64,000 nucleotides of DNA from Phytophthora hibernalis (GCA_012656075.1 JAAKBF010000218.1:62001-126000); one strand, 5' to 3'; numbered from the stretch's first letter, positions 1 to 11,663 are shown. Notes: generated by a model from the letters alone, not told the origin. Made by a program: numbers and translations.

Positions 1-816
1 TCTCGCGCTCCAGATCATCGAGACGCTGCGCGTTCGCAGCGTCCTGATAACGATCGCGATCCTCCGTTCGAATGCGATGGTCCGGCGCCGCTTGTTGAAA
101 TTGCGGGAAACGTTCATCACATCGTGGAGGCAATTCTGCAACACGACGACTCTCGTGCCGCCCCGCAGAGCTCGCGAACGGGTCGCGGCGCTCGTCGCCG
201 CGACGATATTGTCCCTCTTCATCGCGAGTTTCTTGTGCGTTGGCTGGGGCCAATGCCGGACAGCTGGGAGCCACGCGCAGTTCTTCTAGTGGACGTTCCG
301 GACTGCGTGGAGGCGGATGGAGCAAGCCTTCCACGGGGCGCGGCAGGCGACCGCCGCGCCTAGCTTCACCCAGCCCGGCACGGTATCGTGCAGTCAAGTC
401 ACGTTCGGATTCCGACAACGGAGTACTGCATACAGACTTTGGTGCTGGGTCGCGGGACACCGTTCCCGTGACAGCTTCGACAACCCTCGAGATAGTGGAC
501 GAGACAGCAGGTGCCACGGCGCCTCGCAGACACTCGACGCCAACGCCCCGACCGACAACCGCTCGTGAGTAGCTTCACGAGCCTCGAGCTTACGTATGAA
601 AGCGTCCCCAGTCTCCGTATTCCATCGCTCTACAAAAGCAGTCCACGAGCGATCAAGCGACCTCATGGTCACGGTGTTGACGGGTTTGCTGCGTGTCTTC
701 TGCCAGCGCTCGAACAGCCTCGCCATCTCTTCATCGCTCCGAGAGTCTTCGAAGGCGCTGTAGTCGTACAGCGCCCACTGATCCAGCCGCTCTTCGTACG
801 TGCCCCGGTCGCTCAT
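1..816 (-). pseudogene. Gag-like N-terminal part of a retroelement, cut by the window edge
   Basis: On the minus strand an open frame starts at an ATG at 816 (MSDRGTYEERLDQWALYDYS) and encodes an acidic, Trp- and Arg-rich segment down to about 550. Between about 550 and 365 the frame must shift, and from about 365 to base 1 a second minus-strand frame stays open to the window edge. That second part is rich in Arg, Glu, Pro and Asp, as in the disordered linker of a retroelement Gag. No zinc knuckle or pol domain is inside the window. A possible LTR and leader lie just upstream (817-1088). The assignment to Ty3/Gypsy is inference from composition and context; it could instead be a decayed host gene. 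Confidence 0.4.
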
Positions 817-1088
817 GCTGCCGCTGCTTCCCGCTTCCCGATCCAAACGCCAACTGACTTCACGACCACGCCGCGCAGATATTTGTTCTCTACCTTTAGT
901 AGGGGTGGTGTGGCGGGCCTCCGTCACACAGGTGCCATCGCGCGTGCGCGTTGGCCAATCACCGTCTAGAATAGATATAATTGCTGGGACGGTGTCGACA
1001 CCCCGTCAATCAATCTCAGAGTCAAATTTGCCTATTGCTTCCTACGCTTATCCAGTGTACGCTAGTAACGGGCTCCTACCCCGTTACA
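817..1088 (-). repeat. Possible LTR and leader of the minus-strand element
   Basis: On the minus strand this stretch begins TGTAACGGGG at 1088 and contains its inverted partner CCCGTTAC a few bases in, a common style for LTR starts. It ends at the gag-like ATG. No second LTR copy is in the window, so the boundaries cannot be proven. Low confidence. Confidence 0.22.
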
Positions 1089-2518
1089 CCTAGAACCCGT
1101 GCAGTGATATTCTTCTGGTAGGCATTGCTCGAATCTACGTAAGCACATGTTTATGAGTCACACACGTTGCGTGCCCAGAACGTCTCCAAGACCGACGTTC
1201 AGTTGATCAATGCCTCGCAGCAAACTTTGTCACTGCGTACAATTTACACAGTATTGTGAATACCGTCCAAATTTGCAGATGTTGGCTGATACGCTTAACC
1301 GCTGTTATTTGAGATCGACATTGTGTCCTCATGGCCGTTGAAGGACACCTAATTGGTGCCACTCCGGTAAGAACTAAGGCAAGTTTTTGTGGCCATGGCC
1401 ATAAAATCACGTATTTATCTAAACTGTTGCGAAGAGAATGCAACAAACTTTTCATCCTTTAATTTTTCGTATGGCCGGGCTCACTGGGGTTAACCGCCGC
1501 ATACAAATTGCAAGTCATTTACGATGTCACCCAAAGCAACACAAGTGTCACAGTAAGTACGAATCGGATTTAGTGTGGATTTTACATCGGATTTGACGGT
1601 TTCACCGCAACCAATCGCCCAATGCAGTTCCGACAATACTGTAGCACCGAGTGTGCTCATGGAGCTCGTGAGACTTGCACTTGTCACTGTGCGTGGATAG
1701 AGATTACTTTCCCGTTTCCAAGCCATTCTTTCACAGACCGCATAACCACATCCGTGTGGCCGAGTGTAGCCTTCGGCACAAGTGAGTTCACGACGAATCT
1801 TGAAGGCAAGGGCCACTGGAGAGTCGGGTGGAATGTATTCACTTCGAAGTAAAAAGATAAAGTCAGCCCGAGGTCATGACTTTGTGACTTGGTATTCGCA
1901 CATACCAGCCCAAAATCACTTGTTATCTTCCAGATATCAAAATCAGGTCATGACCTGAAAGAAGCATTGCTATTGGCTCCCAGCCGCTTTTTCTCCACCA
2001 GCGAGCAACAGACCGACCAGAGACCAGGCGCTGTCTCGGCGGCGCCAGCTTGGCGCTACACCTGGACAAACGACGGTAAGGTTGATTGCGACTGCTTTTG
2101 CTGACGTACTTAGAACGCGTTAGCGTTTCTGACGGATGTCGCTGCCTTTGCAGGACGGGCAGCACGGCGCCGTACGAAGCCTGAGGGGATCTGACAGCAT
2201 GGTAGTGCCAAGTCGCACATGGCATCGAATTTCTCGACGTACGTCTCTCCGTCCTTCATCGTCTACTCGCCGTTGCTAGCCATCTCCTCGTCCGAGGCAA
2301 ATCCCGCCTCCGTGTACATACCGTTCGCGTGGAACACGTTGATAAAGGCGAAGAAGGGAGCTAACGACCTAGGGCATGCACGATGCCATCCTGTTGGATC
2401 TGGGATCGTCGTACCCCGACTCGACCCCGTTTACCGTTGGGTATCATCGACAGAAGCAGTCGGGGATCACATAATTCGTACGTTTTTAAAGTGCTGCTTC
2501 ATATATTCAAACAAATAC
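1089..2518. other. Gene-free, probably transposon-derived DNA
   Basis: No open frame here looks coding. On the minus strand around 2220-2350 a short stretch reads plausibly as protein (INVFHANGMYTEAGFASDEE) but hits a stop and has no start or recognisable domain. The rest shows no repeat or gene I can name. Confidence 0.3.
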
Positions 2519-3222
2519 TCACGATACCTTATTGTTACTTAGGTGCTTGGAGAACGCGTCGATACTTCTGCCTGCTCTTTTTGCTTCAGTCCTATCGAGA
2601 GCGCTTTCAACAGATAAACCTCCAATAATGAGAGAGCGTACGTATTTGATCACGCAGTATCGCCTAGAGTAAAACTTGGCTTCTTTTGACGACAATCGCC
2701 ACTTGCATCCGTACGTTTTTTCTAGGTGATCGATCGATGGATGATTGGACAACCCGATGAACCATTCTGTCCACAGCTCGGGAACAGTGCAGACACCCCT
2801 GCTCATCGAATATGCTGGTACGGTACGGTCATTGGTAGTAGAAGTGTTAAGATTGTCTCCAGAATTGCCTTTTGCGACGGAGCGATCGCTGCGTACAGGC
2901 TCTACAGAACTGACGTTCAGATTGGAATTATCCACAGACGTGAGCCGGAATGACATTTCCCGCGCAATAGAGCGGTGAGATTGTTGTTGGTTTCGGTGAG
3001 CAACTGTACAATCTCGCCATGACGCGTAACTAACCCTTGCATTACCTCTTTGTGTTGATTTGAAATTTGCTCTGATAGCAATGGCATCGCAACTTGAATT
3101 TGCATTTCAATCGGTGAGTCCACACTTGCGGCTCCTGCAAGGGCCTGTGTTCGAAATTGTTGAAACGTTACACCAAATATCTGGTGCTGGCGAATTCGAG
3201 CAGGTAGAACATCGAACAGAAC
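2519..3222 (-). pseudogene. Crypton tyrosine-recombinase remnant, C-terminal half with GCR1_C-like domain
   Basis: This is the downstream half of a minus-strand gene split by the Gypsy element at 3223-9566. The part nearest the insertion (3222 to about 2950) encodes a region with SEQISNQHKEVMQGLVTRHG. After a net -1 shift near 2950, the frame from 2956 to the stop at 2519 carries a block with ELWTEWFIGL, LEKTYGCKWR and EAKFYSRRYCVIKYVRSL. That pattern (W-EW-G, then LE-YG-WR, then FYSRR) is the GCR1-like DNA-binding domain found at the end of CryptonF-type recombinases. The catalytic recombinase domain is missing, so this is a dead remnant. The Crypton assignment is from recalled family features, not a search. 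Confidence 0.6.
3218..3222. repeat. Target-site duplication, left copy (AGAAC)
   Basis: AGAAC lies immediately before the 5' LTR and is repeated exactly at 9567-9571 directly after the 3' LTR. A 5-bp duplication is typical of Ty3/Gypsy integrases. Confidence 0.9.
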
Positions 3223-3770
3223 TGTGACGGGTTCATGTTGAAGATGAGGGTGTCAAGCACCAAGACGAACCCGTGAGGCCGGGAATGGACGGAATCAAAT
3301 GCATGAAGACTGAAACAGCGTGCCAAGAGGCAGGAGAAGCCAGTGAAGACAGAGATGAGCTTTGAGAGAGCTCGTAGGCATGGAAACCAGCATGGCCAAT
3401 GCCATGCTTGCATTTTATTGTGACTTAGTTTTACTAAAGGCTCGAGTTAAATTGTGAGGTGCTTACAGTTGAAGTGCCGATAGGGCGCGTCGACTCAAGA
3501 GCTCTCATTCTTGAATCAACCGAACAGAGAACATATCTATTCTCGTACTGCTCTGGCCAAGCAGTGTGTTGACTCTCAGCAACCTCACAAATACAATCAG
3601 TGAGATAGAGGTCACACACAGTAGTTCAAGTACAACACATACAGCTACAGAAGCTCAACCAACGTCAACTCCGTCGTCATAAACGACTCGACACCTGCTT
3701 CCTCGCAAGTGCTACCAATCCACAGTTCTAGACTGAGCTCAAAGCATAAGCTCAGCATATTACTGTGACA
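3223..3770 (+). repeat. 5' LTR of the Gypsy element
   Basis: 548 bp, beginning TGTGACGGG and ending CTGTGACA. By eye it differs from the 3' LTR at about three transition-type substitutions (two near the start, one near the end) and a one-base indel, so about 99% identical. The minus-strand open frames inside it recur identically in the other LTR and are not genes. Confidence 0.95.
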
Positions 3771-3782
3771 TTGTAGAGCTTC

Positions 3783-5120
3783 ATGACAATGACGACTCGA
3801 AATACGGCTCGACGCGTGCTGCGCAGTGACGCAGCACCAGATCGTCGTCTCTTGGAGTTGGAGAACGGACATCGTGATGATAGCGCTTCTGGTGCCACGA
3901 ACCGCAGCCGACTAGGGCCAAATGAACGGCACGACCAGCTGGAGACTGGAGTTGCAGATTTGAGACGTGATTTCACTGCTGCTCAAGACAGTTTACGAGT
4001 TGAAGTCAATGCTGAATTGACGAACCTCAGCAGCAGCATCGGAGCTGAAATGACTGAAATAAAAGGGCACCTGGCAAATCTCGTTCAAGCTTTGACAAAC
4101 ATGTCAACGACAATGAACCAGACCCAAGCATCTGCCGAAGCAGCTCAACAGATAGCTGCCCAAGCTCACAGACAAGCGCAGCTTCGTCAAACCACGTCGG
4201 CTACCCAAGCATCTACTCCGAACCAGGAGCATGCACCTGTTCACCAAAGTGATTCTCAAGTGATGGCTGATGTGAACATGATGTCGGCCAATACCGGTGG
4301 GACATTCATTTCCTCGATGTCTGTGGATGGACCACGCTTGCGCAAGATGGACGTAAGCCCGCCAACGCTCGATGGATTAATCGATGGCATTAAGCTGAAC
4401 TCGTTTCTCTTTCAATTCGAAAGCTACTTCCTGCAGAAAGGATACGATTTGACACATCATGATCACCTCCTTCCTCGTGAGTTGAACCAGTGTGTTCGTA
4501 AGAACGCCCTCGTTTAGTACGAGCGCTACATGACTGACGACATGAGTACCAAGTTGTGGTGTGTTATGAAAAGTGAGATGATTCGCGAATTTCGAGAGCC
4601 AAATTTCCAAGCTAAAGTTCGCAACCAGTTGCTGAGAACGAAACAGACTGGAGGCTACCACCGCTATGTGAATAAGTTCCGTGAGCTGCAGCGAGTTGTG
4701 GAGCTTGACGAATTGACTGCAGTTAACGTGTTTGTGAATGGGCTGACCAATGCTAAAGTACGACTGGCTATTCAACGCAAGCAACCAACAACACTTACAG
4801 CAGCTGTGCAAGAAGGATTTCTCGAGTGGGAACTGCTGGAAACCCCTTCACCAGCCAACCAACACACTTTCTCCATCAACAACGGCGCTAAAAGTAAGCC
4901 GAATAGCGGAAACCAAAAGCTAGGCAACGGAAAAGCTGGCAGCCGCAACGATTCTGCCGGAAATAATGCATTGCGAACGACAACGAAACAGGGAACTCTT
5001 TGTCCGCAATGCAGGCGTGGTGTTCACAAGGAGGAAGCCTGCTGGGTGCTACATCCAGAAAAGAAGCCACACAACTTGCAAAAAAGCGGCAAATGCATGA
5101 CAAGATCTACGCCCTCTTGA
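3783..5120 (+). pseudogene. gag: Gag polyprotein of the Gypsy element, one in-frame stop
   Basis: Starts 12 bases after the 5' LTR. The N-terminal third is a Gln/Ala-rich predicted coiled coil. The middle is a Retrotrans_gag-type capsid region containing FLFQFESYF and VNKFRELQRVVELDELTAVN. The C-terminal part ends in a zinc knuckle of the form C-x2-C-x4-H-x4-C (CPQCRRGVHKEEAC), which would bind RNA. A TAG at about 4515-4517 interrupts the frame, which continues in the same phase (YERYMTDD), so this is a nonsense change or a readthrough site rather than a frameshift. Downstream the protease lies in another frame. Confidence 0.8.
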
Positions 5121-8100
5121 ACGCGCTAGATCTCGGTGATGATGAGCAAATACACTCACCCACCACATCTGGTCAGTCAAACTAGCCCGTCCATTGGAGG
5201 CCAAGCGCTCTAGTGGGCATGAGGACGAGCAGTTCGACCCCGTGTTTGATGTTGCGTGTAAATTTCGTGACGTGAATTTGTATGATCATGGAGAAAATCA
5301 AGAAACTGAAAGAAACGGAGTTCAAGCCAGGAACTTGTCTTGTTTGTTGCATACACATAGTACGGTGCAATGTTCTGCAAATGACATTTGCATTGTAAAC
5401 TCTAATTTCATCGACAGTGGATCAACGATGGGCGGTAGTTTTGCTCAGCTAACGGATTATGGGATAAAGTTGACGATCACAATGAATCCATGGAGATAAC
5501 CTTAGCTGCCAAGCAGACAATGACTGTGCCGAGTAAGACGATTACTCTAACTGTGTATATGGAGGATTTCGCGCCGTACACGAACGATTTCCTCGTTGTT
5601 GAGGTACCCGAGGAGCAAGATCTTTTGCTTGGTATGCCATGGCTGAAGACTGTCAATCCTGATATTGATTAGGTCAAGAAAAGAGTGAGCCCACGTATTG
5701 GCACGACATCGAGCAGTAGAGTGAAGTTCCATCGAACAAAAAGAAAACCAATCAACGGAAAGTGAAGACCCTGCATAAACCTGAGCGCCCTGCTGTACAA
5801 GTAGGATGTCAGCGGCATCCTGTATCACCTAGATGAAGAAGGATGGCTTAATTGACTACTTCAAGCACAGCTACTATTCAGCGACTTCAGGAACTACAAA
5901 ATTCATCACGTCGAAACAATTTCGACGCATACTGAAAACCCCAAAGACATTGAGTGCATCTTTGTGATCCGACCGAAAACGGACAAAGAGAGTGATGGAG
6001 ATGTTGCCGATCCTGTTGGCATTGATACATTCGATGGTCATCCTGTTTACCCAGTGCTTTTGAAGCACCAGGCCCTATTCAAACAAAACCTCCCCGCAGA
6101 CCTTCCGCCACGTGAGCATGGCGAACATGCAATGGAAGTTGACACCCAGGATGCAATATTTCGTAGACAATGGCGACAATCACCAGCCCAAGAGAAGGTG
6201 ATAAGGGATTGGGCACGCGAAATGCGGAGCGCTGGATTAATTCGACCCTCGACATCACCGCACGGGGCACCAACATTCTGCGTGAAAACTCCAGTCGGAT
6301 GGCGGATAGTGCACGATTACCGCGCCATAAATTCGCACACAATTCGGAGGACACTTCCGATGCCAAGGAGAAATGTCATCATTGAAAAAATGCAAGGAGC
6401 ATATTGGTATTCGTGCATGGATTTGTTGAGTGGGTACTATCAGTTTCGAATGCGTGACTGTGATATACCTTACACTGCTTTCCAAACGTCAGATGGCTCG
6501 TATGAGTATCTCGTCCTTCCGATGGGACTCTCTAACGCACCTGCTACATTCAACGAAGGCATTCGACGCATTTCGGCAGACCTGAGTGAAATTTGCCAGT
6601 ACTATTTCGATGAAATCTACGTCTATTCCAAGTCTAAATCGATGGCCGCACATTTGGAAGCGCTTGATCGAGTGCTAACAAGACTTGAAGATCACAACTT
6701 TTACGTGAAGCTGAGCAAATGCGTCTTCTGTGTTGATGAAGTTCCGTGTTTGGGAGATTATGTAGGACGTGATGGAGTTCGAATTGATCCCAAGAAAGTG
6801 TAGGTGCTGCAAGATTGGCCACTGCCGTGTACCCGAAACGAACTGCAGTCGTTTCTAGGTACAGCGGTATACGTTCAGCGATTTTGCCGCGACTTCGCAT
6901 CCGATGTCGGACATGTTGAAAGGGCCAGCTAAAAAGTCGATCCGATGGACTGACGAGCAGCGCTCGCACTTCTTGTCGCTGAAGGCAAAAATTGCTGCGC
7001 CGCCTGTATTGGCTGTACCAGACATTAGCAAACCATTTGGACCACGCATGGATGCCAGTGACCACGCAGTCGAAGGTGTCCTTTTTCAAGAGGAGGTCAG
7101 GGGTGATGAAGTCGTGGAAAGACTGATAGCTTTTGGTGGCAGAAAGTATAAAGACGCTGAGAAAAATTACTCTATTCGAGATAGAGTTATTGGCGATTCT
7201 TTTTGGTCTTCGACTATGGCGAGTGTATCTTCTGGACAAACCTTTCGTGGTTGAGACGGATCATCGATCTCTTGAAACGAGTTTCACTCAGAAAACGATA
7301 TCGCGTCGAGTTGCCCGTTGGTACGATGAGCTTAGCGAGTACCCCATCACTTACCGCTATATACAAGGTGATACTAACACGGTGGCGGATGGCATCTCCC
7401 GTCGCCCTGATTTCATGGGGGTGAGACTAATACGCTTGCAGCGATTACAAGCCCGAAACAGGTTCATGAACATGTTGACCATGGATTAGCAAGCCTCGTG
7501 AAAGAAGCGATACGCTGATGATTCGTTCAGTGCGAGTCTAGTACAACAGCTGGGTGCTACCGTAACACCAGATAAACCATCGATACGACATTTTGAGCGA
7601 TACAGCATTGAGAACAAACAGCTTTTCTACCAAGCGCCAAGTGATGAACACCTTCGACTAGTATTGCCGAACATTGCTGAGATTATCGATGCTCTGTTGT
7701 ATGAATTTCATGACGCCAAGTGCTATGGGCACCCAGGAGTAGAAAGAACCCTCCGCCTTGTTGAGAAGGAATACTATTGGCGCCACATGGAGCGATCAGT
7801 TCGTGCTTACGTCAGGTCATGTGAAGTATGTCAGAGAACGAAGTGCAGAAATACCAACCCCCAAAGCTCGCACGAAATTCCTGCTGCAAGATGGACGCAT
7901 CTAGCATTAGATTTTATTGTTGCGCTGCCTGAGACCAGAGATGAGTTCGATGCCACCATGGTTGTTATTGATCGTCTGACAAAGCGTGCACACTTCCTGC
8001 CAACGACTACAATTGCGTCGACGCTAGAGACAGCTAAATTGTACCGAGATCGAGTATTTGTGCTGCACGGACTACCTGAAGAGGTCCTTTCAGACCGAGA

Positions 8101-9022
8101 TTCTAAGTTTACGTCAGAACTTTGGACAAATATGTGTGCGATGCTAGGGACGCGGCAGAAGTTGAAGACCGCGTTCCGCCAGCAGGCAAACGGTGTTACT
8201 GAACGCGTAAAACAGACAATTGAAAATTACCTACGAGCGTTCACCAACAGCAATAGTGAAGACTGGGATATATTCCTTTCTCTCGCCGAGTTCGCATATA
8301 ACTCGAGGTACCACGCGTCGATAGGAATGTCACCCTTTGAAGCAGATACTGGCTATCAACCAGCGACTCCAGCATCACGAAGGACAGCAAACGAGGTGAA
8401 TCAGTCGGAGGCTAATGTCGAATCACGACTTAGAAGTGCGTTTTGGAGCAGCAAAAGAAAGTATAGCTCGTGTTCGCCGGCAGCTTCAAGCAGCTCACGA
8501 CCGCATGAGTAGTTACTACGATCACAACCGACCAACACAAAACTTTGCTGTAGGTGACCAAGTATTACTTTCAACGACCAACTTAGCCAATTTTCACGCA
8601 GGAACGACAAAGAAAAACTTGGACCAAGATTGATAGGCCCATACAGCGTGATGGAACAAATCGGACATGACTACTACCGTTTGCAATTGCCTACTCGTGT
8701 GAAGTTTCACCCAGTCTTTCATACATATCTGCTGAAGTTGTACGTTGCGAGTAATCGCGCGGACCAAGACATTTTCAGGGTCAGGCTTCCCGATGGAAGT
8801 GAGGGTGAGCTAGTGGAAGACATTGTCGGCTATCGCCGGAGGAAAGGGAAGAAGGAGTACCACGTGAAGTGGCTCGGCCAATCAAAGCTGACCTGGGAGC
8901 CTGTTGGAAAACCTGGAGTATATTCGAGACCTGATTACCCGCTACCATCAGCGCCAGACCAGCGCCAAGAACCGCAGAAAGTGAGCAAGGCCGACCCCCT
9001 CCTCTTGCGTGAGGGCATGTGA
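5121..9022 (+). pseudogene. pol: Pol polyprotein of the Gypsy element (PR-RT-RH-IN-chromodomain), multiply broken
   Basis: Protease: FIDSGSTMGGSF at about 5410, then LLLGMPWLKTVNPDID before a TAG at 5670-5672. Reverse transcriptase at 5964-6803 with PHGAPTFCVKT, GWRIVHDYRAIN and LPMGLSNAPATFNE; the catalytic box reads YYFDEIYVYS near 6609, where YFDD is normal. A TAG at 6801-6803 follows DPKKV. RNase H spans about 6904-7430 in two frames (RMDASDHAVEGVLFQEE, then VETDHRSL). Integrase at 7664-8510 has the HHCC finger (CYGHPGVERT, CEVCQRT) and Asp/Asp/Glu positions (ALDFIVALP, LSDRDSKFTS, VTERVKQTIENYL). A chromodomain closes pol (YHVKWLGQSKLTWEP, about 8850-8900) and would target chromatin. At least four breaks make it non-functional as read. 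Confidence 0.9.
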
Positions 9023-9566
9023 CGGGTTCATGTTGAAGATGAAGGTGTCGAGCACCAAGACGAACCCGTGAGGCCGGGAATGGACGGAATCAAATGCATG
9101 AAGACTGAAACAGCGTGCCAAGAGGCAGGAGAAGCCAGTGAAGACAGAGATGAGCTTTGAGAGAGCTCGTAGGCATGGAAACCAGCATGGCCAATGCCAT
9201 GCTTGCATTTTATTGTGACTTAGTTTTACTAAAGGCTCGAGTTAAATTGTGAGGTGCTTACAGTTGAAGTGCCGATAGGGCGCGTCGACTCAAGAGCTCT
9301 CATTCTTGAATCAACCGAACAGAGAACATATCTATTCTCGTACTGCTCTGGCCAAGCAGTGTGTTGACTCTCAGCAACCTCACAAATACAATCAGTGAGA
9401 TAGAGGTCACACACAGTAGTTCAAGTACAACACATACAGCTACAGAAGCTCAACCAACGTCAACTCCGTCGTCATAAACGACTCGACACCTGCTTCCTCG
9501 CAAGTGCTACCAATCCACAGTTCTAGACTGAGCTCTAAAGCATAAGTTCAGCATATTACTGTGACA
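9018..9566 (+). repeat. 3' LTR of the Gypsy element
   Basis: 549 bp, same ends as the 5' LTR (TGTGACGGG at the start, CTGTGACA at the end). It overlaps the last codons of the chromodomain frame by 5 bases. Confidence 0.95.
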
Positions 9567-9571
9567 AGAAC
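9567..9571. repeat. Target-site duplication, right copy (AGAAC)
   Basis: Exact copy of 3218-3222, directly after the 3' LTR. Confidence 0.9.
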
Positions 9572-9740
9572 AGCGCGGTCTTGAAGAAGCACAACTCGAA
9601 GGTGCAGTAGTAGGTCTAGAAACCCACGCGCAGCTAAATTTTTCTCCCATACGCCTTCTGAAATTTGTTGCTGGCAAAGTTCGACAAGACGTTGTAATTC
9701 CAGTGGCGGGTCAACTGATGCACGTTCAAGAAAATAAAAA
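9567..9740 (-). pseudogene. Crypton tyrosine-recombinase remnant, upstream half
   Basis: On the minus strand the frame from about 9740 encodes ERASVDPPLELQRLVELCQQ, then NLAARGFLDLLLHLRVVLLQ and DRAVL at the insertion point. Joined to 3222 it continues FDVLPARIRQHQIFGVTFQQ without a break, so both halves belong to one gene. This region resembles the stretch that follows the catalytic domain in oomycete CryptonF proteins. The recombinase catalytic residues would lie upstream, but the DNA there (above about 9800) belongs to another gene, so the copy was already 5'-truncated. Confidence 0.55.
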
Positions 9741-9858
9741 CGAGACCGGGTAAAAGTAACACATGAATTCACACAGTAGCTGCTAATGAAAATTGTCGTT
9801 CGAAAACTGGGACGAATGGGGCCTTTATACCTCAAACCATGCGTCCGGGACCATCGCT

Positions 9859-10790
9859 TTACGAGTCCATGGCGTAGTTGTACAGTCGCGGGTTGATGTA
9901 CGCGAGTGGATACACCACGACACAGGCAACGACCACCCACGTGGAGAGCACGAGGAACCCCACGCCAGCCACCACCATCAGCGTCAGGATCGTCGGCATC
10001 AGCAACATCGACAGCAGGATCGCCCACCACAAGTGCCACGTCTCGGCAGTCGCCGCCTTCAGCAGCAGTCGAAGTCCGCGATGCACTTGTGATCGGAAGC
10101 AGGTGAGCACCTCCATACTGCTGAACGACCCGGCGTCTGCGTCCTTCACGCGGAACAAGTGCATGTGGTCAGTCGAGAGCTCGGAGGTCTCCGGTTCGCT
10201 CGCCACTTCCGTCGTCCACGACGGGTGCACGCGACCGTCATATTTGACGACGTTTAGCGTCGTGGGCTTGCCAGCCATAGGAGACGCCGGTCGGATGTCC
10301 TCCGCACTTCCTTGTCTCTGGAGCTCGCTGCGTCGACAGCCTTGGCACTGGAGTTTGGCCACTTTGCAGGGTTTCTGCCGGACTGGAATTCCGCACGTGG
10401 TGCAGTATGGCAGGACGTCGAGACGGTCTTCCTCCATCTTGCCAAAGCTTTTGGTGCGCTGGTACGAAGACGCGAAGCTGCCGGACACGGGCGTGATACC
10501 CACGCGAGCGAGTGGGAACCGACGAAGGTTGTCGTCCATGGGTCTACCGACCTGCATTTGGGTCGCGATTGATTCGAAGCTAATCAGGAACTGAGAGAAA
10601 CGACGCTGGTCGATGAGCGCCCTTGTTGGATGGTGCGGCTGCAGCAGTTGACCGTCAACTTGACGAGGTCCGATACTGTATCCTCCTCTGTCGTTGGTGA
10701 CTGAAAGGTATCCGACCTGATTTCTCTAGTGGCCACAGAACGTTCGCCGAAGAGAGCAGATGTCAAGCTGCCCATCATGTTGCCGTGCAA
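9859..10790 (-). CDS. Predicted membrane protein with a cysteine-pair motif, unknown function
   Basis: A protein of about 310 residues if one missing base near 10650 is allowed. The N-terminal frame starts at 10790 (MHGNMMGSLTSALFGERSVA); the rest is in the frame that reads ALIDQRRFSQFLISFESIAT and continues to the stop at 9859. Without the upstream part, a start at 10557 or 10539 would give about 230 residues. In the middle are two Cys pairs (YCTTCGIPV and LQCQGCRRSE) that could form a zinc ribbon. The last 75 residues hold two hydrophobic segments (WAILLSMLLMPTILTLMVV and LVLSTWVVVACVVVYPLAYI), so the tail is probably embedded in a membrane. I do not recognise the family. Confidence 0.6.
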
Positions 10791-10879
10791 GTCGCAGCAA
10801 AATGATCAAACGTCAAATAGCGATGAGTTGAACGGCGTTGGTGTATTCAGAGACCGAAGATCTTAAAAAGCTGACCGAG

Positions 10880-11663
10880 TTACCACCAGCTTTTGTACGC
10901 TTCACTCCACTGCACCGACAGTCTCGCCACCTTGCGCAGACCAGCGACACCAAGCAACCAGCAGCAGGACACAAGGACGACGAACAGGATCGGGCTGTGG
11001 TCAAATGAAACGAGGTTGACAACGAAGGGGCGTCCCCACCGCTGATGTAGGCTACAGAAGGCTGGACCGCGGTGAATACGACCACCACGGCACTTAGTGC
11101 CCCCACCACCACCTGCGCACTCCGAAGTAGAGAACGACTTCAACCTCGTTTTCCACAACATGTCCTCATAGCCAGGAAAGCATGCGTCTGGAAGGTGAAG
11201 TCCTATTCAATGACGAAAGCGCGCTATGATAACAACATCCCTTCCGGATTCGATTGCGGGCTCGAAAGTGTTCGCTAGACAAGAGTCTGCCCTTGCATAG
11301 CAGACCATGGTGATACTCGCGATAAAAACCAGCACCACCCACAACACTCCAAAGAAAAATAGTACCACCAGCAGATAAATTGGCCCCATCAGTACTATTG
11401 CATTGCAAGCCCCCTTCTCGACATACACACCCGCGCCTCCCATATACACTGTCAACAGCAAGCAACCCCGCTGCCAGCAATGTCAAACCAGCAACAAGAA
11501 CTGCTACATATATCGCACCATTGAAGGCTACGACTGCGTTTAGCGCGTGAAAAACGAGGTGTGGCTCTGCTCGGAACAATTCCGATGCTCCCCAACCACA
11601 CCATCCACATACGCTTTTCAGCTTCGAGCCAACAGAATTCATGTCACCGTGACGCAGAAGCAA
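10880..11663 (-). pseudogene. Decayed member of the FHxxNA membrane-protein family
   Basis: Fragments in at least four frame segments match the two membrane proteins at 29858-31593. They share the motif LVFHALNAVVAFNGAIYV (compare LVFHTLNALLGIGGAI), a hydrophobic stretch IYLLVVLFFFGVLWVVLV, VVGALSAVVVVFTAVQPSVA (compare LVGALSAAAAAWTVEQP), and a C-terminal hydrophobic block ending LRKVARLSVQWSEAYKSWW. The original protein would have had about four membrane segments. There are more frameshifts here than in neighbouring genes, plus internal stops, so I call it a pseudogene; some breaks may be assembly errors. Confidence 0.55.

Larger units (their letters stand above)
3223..9566 (+). mobile_element. 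Ty3/Gypsy LTR retrotransposon with chromodomain, internally defective
   Basis: A full-length element of 6,344 bp bounded by two near-identical LTRs (3223-3770 and 9018-9566) and a perfect 5-bp target duplication AGAAC. Its order is LTR, gag with zinc knuckle, protease, reverse transcriptase, RNase H, integrase, chromodomain, LTR: the order of Ty3/Gypsy chromoviruses. All protein-coding parts are broken by stops or frameshifts, and the reverse transcriptase active site is altered (FDE where FDD is expected). The element is inserted on the plus strand into the minus-strand Crypton remnant; removing it with one AGAAC copy restores one continuous reading frame across the junction. Confidence 0.93.

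Noticed and set aside
3168..3413. Minus-strand frame repeated at 8948-9208
   Set aside because: Lies in the LTRs of the Gypsy element; duplication reflects the LTR pair, not a gene family.
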